NCBI GenBank assembly: GCA_963995525.1
Contig: OZ023208.1
Span: 27,327,565 to 27,391,564, forward strand
Direction: 5' to 3'
DNA: 64,000 nt
From: Escarpia spicata
Taxonomy: Eukaryota; Annelida; Polychaeta; Sabellida; Siboglinidae
Both the position numbers and the translations under genes were made by a program. Positions 58,591-64,000 of this stretch are shown here, in pieces. The notes under the pieces are model-generated. The model saw nothing but the letters and a program-made list of their open reading frames with translations, ran no database searches and was not told where the DNA came from. The first letter of the stretch is position 1. Each line of letters begins with the position of its first letter.

Positions 58591-58949
58591 GAGAAAAAAT
58601 GGGTGTACTGGGCTCAAGTGTCCTCTGTTAAGGATTTCTAACATGAACGAAGACCCTAATACACTGGCAACGGAGTATAGGTGGCGAATGTGAACCCTAA
58701 ACCCAGACATCTGATAAAATCAGTTTAGTCCTTTCGGGTAGATGGTCTTCTCTACAATTTTTTTTTTGTAAATTTAACCTAAAAAAGAAAAACATGTATG
58801 ATTAATGGTACATCTAAATAACGACTATCGGTCTACAACGGAGACGAGAATGCGTGCTTATCCAGTCATGGCACAGGAATGCATTCAGCCGTTACATGCC
58901 CATGCCACTGGACATTAAACAATGACCAATTGGACAAGGCTGAGGATAG

Positions 58950-59115
58950 TAACAGGGGGTTACCCTCCTCTGTCCTGTTAAATAACATAGATGAATACAT
59001 TTTTAAACATACACATACATATGCAATCACACAGGGTTCGCTACAAGATAAAAAAAAATATTTGCGACACGATGGTGTTCATCTGAATCAGAGGGGGACG
59101 ATGCTGTATTTATAA
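58950..59115 (+). pseudogene. C-terminal fragment of an SGNH hydrolase domain
   Basis: Reads NNIDEYIF, then a loop, then KYLRHDGVHLNQRGTMLYL and a stop. DGVHLN..G...L is block V (the catalytic Asp-His pair) and last helix of the SGNH domains found in CR1-like ORF1 proteins. Blocks I and III are not recognisable upstream. Confidence 0.65.
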
Positions 59116-59506
59116 AAAAAACATACGTTGGCCGTACGAAGGTATGCGCTGAAATTAAAGTAAACACGGGATTGTGAAGTCGTGGTGCTGTCCACAGAGC
59201 CGCTACTGCTGACCGCCCCACACCTCCACAAACACGTGTCCTATTATTAATAATGAATACATGGGTATTCAGTAATTATTCCAGACGGTAAACCTGTAAA
59301 AACAAAGTAAACCATTACATTGTGTATGAAATATATCTATCCTATCATAGTTGTACAGGAGACGGAAACGTGAAGCCGTACGAGCCAGCACTGCTGCAAC
59401 CCGACAACCTCAAATGCTGCCTAATCCCCCTACACAATTGCACTAACACTACGACGTCTCACTGTGTCCTAAGCGCTAAGGTCATTGTTGTGTAGAAGTC
59501 CATTGT
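59116..59506 (-). other. Probable 3' untranslated region of the Penelope-like element
   Basis: No coding frame; downstream of the GIY-YIG stop on the minus strand. I could not define the element's 3' end or a target duplication. Confidence 0.35.
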
Positions 59507-60147
59507 TCATTGTAATTTGGTGGCCACCAGCATATCTTTTAGTTTTTTGTTCTTTGAGAATGCTGTTATAAATATCGGCGTGTATATTTCTGGATACGCG
59601 GTTTGTAGCAGTTTATAGGTGGCTTTAGTTAATTTAGCAATTGTTCGTCCCTGGTGGGAGAAGCAAATCACAAAATGTATAATATCAAAAGAGTCCTCTC
59701 TAACATTCAGTCCCCCTGGCTGCGTAGTTTTAAGTCTTGTAATCCGTTTTGATTCACAATTTCGTCTGTAAATGGTTTCCAGTGAGGCGACGTCAGAAAA
59801 TGACCCTGATTCCAAGATTGTAATACGCAAATCGGATATTGAGTGACCGGCTCCGTTAAAATGCTTGGCCACTTGTGTGTCGTTGTGATGTCGTATGTCC
59901 GATCTGTGATTATTTAGACGTGTTCATAGTTGATTGCCAGTCTCACCCACGTTGCAGGTAATTAGGTAAACCACGCTGGATGTACCGCAATTGTTGATTT
60001 TGCCCAGTGGTGGCCTCCTTGTGTTGTTAATAGGTGTGAAATCTACAAATACCGTAAAGGCTAGACACCTTTTCACCTGACATTTCACGGCTTGTTCTTT
60101 CCTGTTCTGATTTTTAATGTCCGCTATGGTAGTGCTTTTAATGTGCC
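59507..60147 (-). pseudogene. GIY-YIG endonuclease domain of the Penelope-like element
   Basis: Follows the RT: a basic/Cys linker (VKCQVKRCLAFTVFVDFTP), then SSVVYLITC (first strand, normally VVYxxxC), directly joined to VGETGNQL, so the intervening CxxxYxG-like segment is deleted. After a TGA come TRLNNHRSDIRHH (catalytic Arg region), VAKHFNGAGHSISDLRITIL, ASLETIYRR and LKTTQPGGLN. It nicks target DNA in active Penelope-like elements. The deletion removes one of the two name-giving motifs, so this copy cannot be functional. Confidence 0.88.
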
Positions 60148-61758
60148 TTAAAAACGCGATGTATAATTCATTTGCCTCAGGTTATGAAAAAGTGTTTGTA
60201 CGGCTTCCTCAAAGTCAGATTTATTGTTGCAAATCCTGTGAAATCGTAATAGTTGCGACTTCAGGATACCAGAGAAGGTATGTTTCGGATGGAACGAATC
60301 TTTGTACACTAGTCGATGTGTATATGTTGGTTTAAAGTAAACCTTGCTGTCAAGATGCCCCGTTGAATTAAAGCGTTCGCCTTTAAAGATCGTAGTGTCC
60401 AAGAAGTATATTGAGTGTTTCCTTGTAATTGACGTTAATTTTACGCAATTTTGATGGCTATTTAGTATATCCAAGAAAACTAGGAATTCATCATTCCCAT
60501 GTGTCCAGATTCCGAAAATATCGTCCAAGTATCGTAAATAGATTAATGGTAATTTGTTGCATTTCCTTAGTGCTTGTTTCTCCCACTGAGCCATAAAAAG
60601 ATTGGCATAGTTGGGGGCAAATCGTTTCCCCATTGCAGTGCCGAAAATTTGAAGGTACTAGTTTGATCCGAATAAAAAGTCGTTGTGTTCTAAGGAAATT
60701 TTAAGTAGTTCTAAAATGTATGCGTCTGGGCGGTCAAAATCCGGGTTTCGTAAAAAAGCCTGTCTTACTGCTTCAGTCCCCGAAATATTGTCAATATTGG
60801 TGTACAGGCTTTCTACATCCATGGAGAACAGTAGCGCATCACTAGGAATTTCGATTTTAGTCACTTTATCAATGAAGTCTGTAGTGTTTTTAACATACGA
60901 AGCATGTGTTACTGCCAATGGGGCTAAAAATAGTCAATATACTCAGCTATTTTATATGATTCGCTGTTGCAATCGGATATGATCGGTCGTCCTGGAGGCA
61001 TTTGAGACTGAGGTCATTTATCTTTAGCCTTATGAATCTTGGGTAATAGATAGAGCAGACGTGGTCGAGGTGTATCCGGTGGCTCTAAATAATCTCGTTG
61101 CTTCTTGGATATGTAGCCTGTTTGTCGTAATCTGTCTAGTGTTGCTGAAATGCGGACTGCGGCTTGTGGATAGACCGGTGTGTCTAGTTTAGCATAATGT
61201 TTTTTGTTCGCAAGCTGTCGATTCGCCTCTGCGACATAGTTTTCTTTAGACACGATTACTGTGGCCGAGCCTTTATCAGCAGGTTTAATAATAATACATG
61301 GGTTTCTCTTGAGTGCCGAAATCGACGCAAATTGCGCCTCTGACAAATTATCAAAACTGCCGGTGTTTGTTAGTTATCGAGCTAAAATCTTTCAGTTGTT
61401 CCAATTTAGAGTTAATGTCCTCGTTGTGGCAATTCCACGTTGATTTTGCTGTAAAGTTCTATTTTAATTTGGTTGATTTCGTTCCGTGAAAAATATCGTA
61501 GTTGGATATGTCTAGCAAACGCCTAATAGACGCCTGTGTGTCTTCTGCATCATTTGTATGAGGTGTTGGTATAAATTGTAATCCGAAATTTAGGATTTCC
61601 GCCTGTGTTTCAGATAACACTAGATGGCTTAAGTTGATAATCGTGGGATTGCGCAGATCACTGGACTTGTTTTGTGCGGTATGGTTGCCCTCAATGTTTC
61701 TTACTTTAATTGGCACAACCAATGTGTTAGCATTTTGTTCGCTGTTTCTGGTGTCCAA
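60148..61758 (-). pseudogene. Penelope-type reverse transcriptase
   Basis: N-terminal region: IINLSHLVLSETQAEILNFG then LQFIPTPHT (from about 61,640). Next, CIIIKPADKGSATVIV (about 61,290), YVAEANRQLANKKHYAKL and RPRLLYLLPKIHKAKDK, a TGA where Trp is usual, then MPPGRPIISDC (about 60,985). After a frame change: SYVKNTTDFI, LLFSMDVESLYTNI (motif A; catalytic Asp at residue 34 of that frame), a TAG near 60,660, GTAMGKRFAPNYANLFMAQW (motif B region), LRYLDDIFGIW (motif C, both Asp present), then FLDTTIF, VYFKPTYTHRLV, HPKHTFSG and LLRFHRIC. These are the hallmark blocks of Penelope-like RTs. The catalytic residues are retained despite the stops, so decay is fairly recent. Confidence 0.92.
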
Positions 61759-62246
61759 TGAATGTTGTCTGATATGTCTGTCTTGAACGATGACTCCTCT
61801 AGTGTATATATTACAACAATGCCCTTAATGTCTAGTAGGCTCTCCGAAGTTCTCATAATGTATTCTTGTTCTACCAGAGATAATCTGTCAGAAATGTTTA
61901 TTTCGGGTATGGCGATGATTGAGTGAGGAAAACACTTGCCTGCTCGAGCCGCCATCCTTCGCAAATTAGGAATGGTCGTCACACTTGGTTTGTTCGCTCT
62001 GTCGTTGATTCCCGCCGATAGGATCACAATCTCTGGATGTGTGCCGTCTGTCTATGCGGGATGCATCATCATCTGTTCGAGATTCCTAATTTTGGCTCCA
62101 GGGTAACTGTCCACTTGGATGTCTCGTTCCTTCGATTCTGTAATCCTAGAAACGTTCGAGTCACCCAGAATAATGACATGTTTTGTGATTATCTGTAACT
62201 TCCAGCTGGATTTTTTGCTCTTTGTGCTTCTATGTATGAAGGGCAC
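61701..62246 (-). pseudogene. SGNH hydrolase domain of the Penelope-like element
   Basis: One frame with a single internal stop (TAG near 62,034). Block I is VIILGDSNVSRI (GDS at 62,157-62,165), with a conserved SYPGAKI turn. Block III is ILSAGINDRANK (GIND at 62,001-62,012). RAGKCFPHSIIAIPEIN follows, then block V, DNIHWTPETANKM (Asp and His at 61,758-61,769). All three catalytic blocks are present. SGNH domains hydrolyse esters and occur in several LINE ORF1 proteins; their role in retroelements is unresolved, with lipid or acetyl-ester cleavage proposed. This type (GDSNVSR, IHWT) differs from the other three SGNH remnants in the window. Confidence 0.82.
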
Positions 62247-62952
62247 AGTAGAGAATCGTTGTGCAGGAGCAGGCGAAGGGGGGTAGTCTATTAATTATGG
62301 CGCGGTCCACCCGTGGTCTGGAGACAGGTAGGAAAGAATGAGACTTGAAGTGAGTTGGAAGCTCCGGAGAACACGATTGTCTCGGTAGTGGCGGGAAGTA
62401 GTTGGGAGAAAGGGATGGAGAAGAGGTGGCAGAAACATTAGAAGGCTCGCGTATGGCATGATGCAGGGATGGTGTGGCGATAGCAGCTGCTAAGGGGAGG
62501 GGGTGATGGTAGTTGAACGGTGGCCCCGGTGATAGAAAAGTGGTCTGCCGCTTACGACCTGCAGTCGGAGTAGGAGAAAGCTTGGTCCCTGATGTATTAG
62601 CCGTGAACAAGGAGGGAGATGAAATGGGTGGAGTGGATACGACAGTGGAATAGAGCGGTGCTTGCGTGAAGTCAGTTGGCTTGTGTGTCGACGTGAGAGG
62701 GGTTGTAACCATACCTCTGCTTCGTTCCGTTGGTAGTGTAGTCGACGAGCTGATAATTACCTTCTTCCTTGGCTTTTGCGTGGTAGCTTTGTTGTCGTGG
62801 GAGTAGAACTGCTTGGAAAAGGTGTTGTCTCTGTTTCGCACTCTGAGTGCTCACCGTCTGTAGCTGTATTGTTCTCGTCAATGTTGTGTCTCGTCGACGG
62901 TTGTCTCGATTGGGTGGTTGAGCTTGCCCATCCTTCCTTCGCCTTGGACACA
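62240..62952 (-). pseudogene. Low-complexity linker between NADAR and SGNH domains
   Basis: Contains an acidic Thr-rich piece (DENNTATDGEHSECETETT, in the third frame), then a long Ser/Pro/Thr-rich stretch (PISSPSLFTANTS; SPSLSPNYFPPLP). It is probably disordered. At least two frame changes occur. No motif suggests a separate domain. Confidence 0.6.
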
Positions 62953-64000
62953 GTCACGGAATTGCGTCAGTAGTTTCCCGTACGTGTTCCTTCCGTGTCC
63001 GTCGTGTCCGGTGCCCCAATAGTTGTCAGACTGATGAAGTTCATTCCTTCCGATGTGTCGAGTCTTCTCGCGAAGGACGGGGCGTGGTCGAATTTCCACT
63101 GGAAGATCTCCCACTGGAGATCCTCAGCTCGATGAGTCCACGTGTTGTCGTTGGCCGGGAAAATCCTTGCTATCTTGTTTACCTCCGTCGTTGTGCGAGC
63201 AGCGAAAATAGCATCGGCGGCTGCTGGCATGTCGTAATATACAGCCTTGGCAAACATCAGTGCGTGGGTCCCGGACGGGAAGCAAGTGTTGTTGAAGGCT
63301 TCCTGAAAGCAGACTTGACAAGCGAAAGCATTGCTAGCAGGGTCGTCCCATCGTCTTATGTCCCCTATCGTGTCTTCGGAGGAGGACAAATGTCTTTGTT
63401 TATTATGGGGGGCCGCCCGATGTTTCTGAAACATCACTTTGGATGGTCCTGCCTTGGCATAGCCAACCCTATTGGTTAGGTTATTTTGTTCAAACGCGGC
63501 GACCCTACCCGAATTTGGAAGTCGAGACCTAACTGGGGGTGGTGGTGGGATACCAACCCCCTTGACATTTTGGGCCCGAACGTTCCTACCATTTGAATTG
63601 GTAAAGACAAGGGGTCGAACATTAATCCTTGATCCATTGCCGGAATGGCTTACTGTACCTTGTGCCGAATGTTGTCTAAGCTGGGCGTCAGTCTTCGAGT
63701 GGGTCTTGGCGTGACCCTCGAATGTCCGCTGGACCGGAACGGCTGACGTGGTACGGACAGGCTGATTTCTGTGCAACGGAGCGGCTGACGTTGCAGAGAA
63801 GGGCCGTCTCTGTTCCCACCCCCTCCTGCCTAGAGATATGTTACTCAAAGCTGTTCCGAATTCCGAAACAGTGGAATTTTGCAACTTCCGATCGAAATTA
63901 TCTCGAGACCAACCGAGCGCCGTATGACGGGCCCTGGATATATCGTCCTTGGAGGCACGATTAGTTCTCAATGTCGAAAGGATTAAATTTAGCGTGGTAA
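62953..64000 (-). pseudogene. Basic N-terminal region plus NADAR domain of the Penelope-like element
   Basis: The frame is open from the window edge; residues are numbered from the TTG at 63,971. 1-205 are Arg/Asn/Ser-rich and disordered, with a PPPPP stretch. The NADAR domain starts near 209 (63,347): DDPASNAFACQVCFQEA corresponds to the family's xPLSNFYPC region, then FPSGTHALMFAKAVYYDM (the family's S-x-E-H-xxQxxKA helix, with Thr in place of Glu), AADAIFAARTTTEVNKIAR, and W...QWEIFQWKFDHAPSFARRL. A one-base shift near 63,030 moves the ending into the next frame: NYWGTGHDGHGRNTYGKLL then FRD (62,953), the WGxG...GxNxxGxxL signature. NADAR enzymes handle ADP-ribose/NAD-like ligands; whether this one is catalytic with the Glu replaced is unknown. 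Confidence 0.78.

Larger units (their letters stand above)
59507..64000 (-). mobile_element. Penelope-like retroelement with N-terminal NADAR and SGNH domains
   Basis: Read from the window's right edge leftwards: basic disordered region, NADAR domain, Pro/Ser/Thr-rich linker, SGNH hydrolase domain, Penelope-type RT, GIY-YIG endonuclease. The pieces follow without gaps, in one direction, in a canonical order for the RT/GIY-YIG part. At least three in-frame stops (near 62,034, 60,985 and 60,660), one near 59,925, and several frameshifts inactivate this copy. The first frame is open through 64,000, so the 5' end is outside the window. Penelope-like elements with RT plus GIY-YIG are well known; an added NADAR domain is not something I know to be described. 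Confidence 0.85.

Overview
The window is eukaryotic, AT-rich, intron-bearing DNA, almost certainly from an invertebrate metazoan and probably a marine one. It holds many non-LTR retrotransposons of the RTE, Jockey/CR1 and Rex-like types, a Penelope-like retroelement, hAT and Mutator-like non-autonomous DNA transposons, a tRNA-derived SINE, very long microsatellites and SGNH-hydrolase-bearing retroelements. I cannot name the species. No bacterial or organellar features are present, so there are no operons or ribosome binding sites to report. Nearly every recognisable reading frame is a decayed retroelement.

Layout: 1-6.1 kb holds broken LINEs (RTE endonuclease fragments on -, a Jockey/CR1 reverse transcriptase on +, a LINE ORF1 on +) and a tRNA-derived SINE. 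A TATGG satellite follows at 6.2-6.7 kb and a longer Jockey/CR1 LINE at 6.9-10.25 kb. 10.3-17 kb is mostly unrecognised DNA. Within it a retroelement-type SGNH hydrolase frame is split at its DxxH motif by a 1.8-kb insertion (13,360-15,178) that has 455-bp direct terminal repeats and a TTCA target duplication. A hAT element with a perfect 8-bp target duplication sits at 17.0-18.1 kb. 21.6-22.3 kb is a satellite whose unit contains a long hairpin. 28.4-30.3 kb carries an intron-containing SGNH hydrolase-like gene, probably damaged at one splice donor, followed by a CR1-like LINE fragment.

The right half is dominated by a large direct segmental duplication: left copy about 30,985-40,870, right copy about 51,965-58,440. 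It contains RTE-like LINE remnants, hAT ends and purine-rich minisatellites. The copies differ by clean insertions and deletions, which gives a relative chronology. A 2.04-kb Mutator-like foldback element entered only the left copy; a second foldback lies at 46.9-47.9 kb.

The best candidate for a working host gene is small: a two-exon gene at 44,043-44,794 (+) for a secreted, very basic peptide with eight cysteines. A THAP zinc-finger first exon remnant lies at about 48.03-48.11 kb.

The most unusual object is at the right edge (59,507-64,000, - strand): a Penelope-like element (reverse transcriptase plus GIY-YIG endonuclease) whose N-terminal region carries a NADAR domain and then an SGNH hydrolase domain. 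NADAR enzymes act on ADP-ribose/NAD-type substrates, and some bacterial ones strip ADP-ribose from guanine in DNA. A retroelement carrying one suggests an unexplored accessory or counter-defence function. This copy is inactivated by stops and frameshifts, and its frame is open at the window edge.
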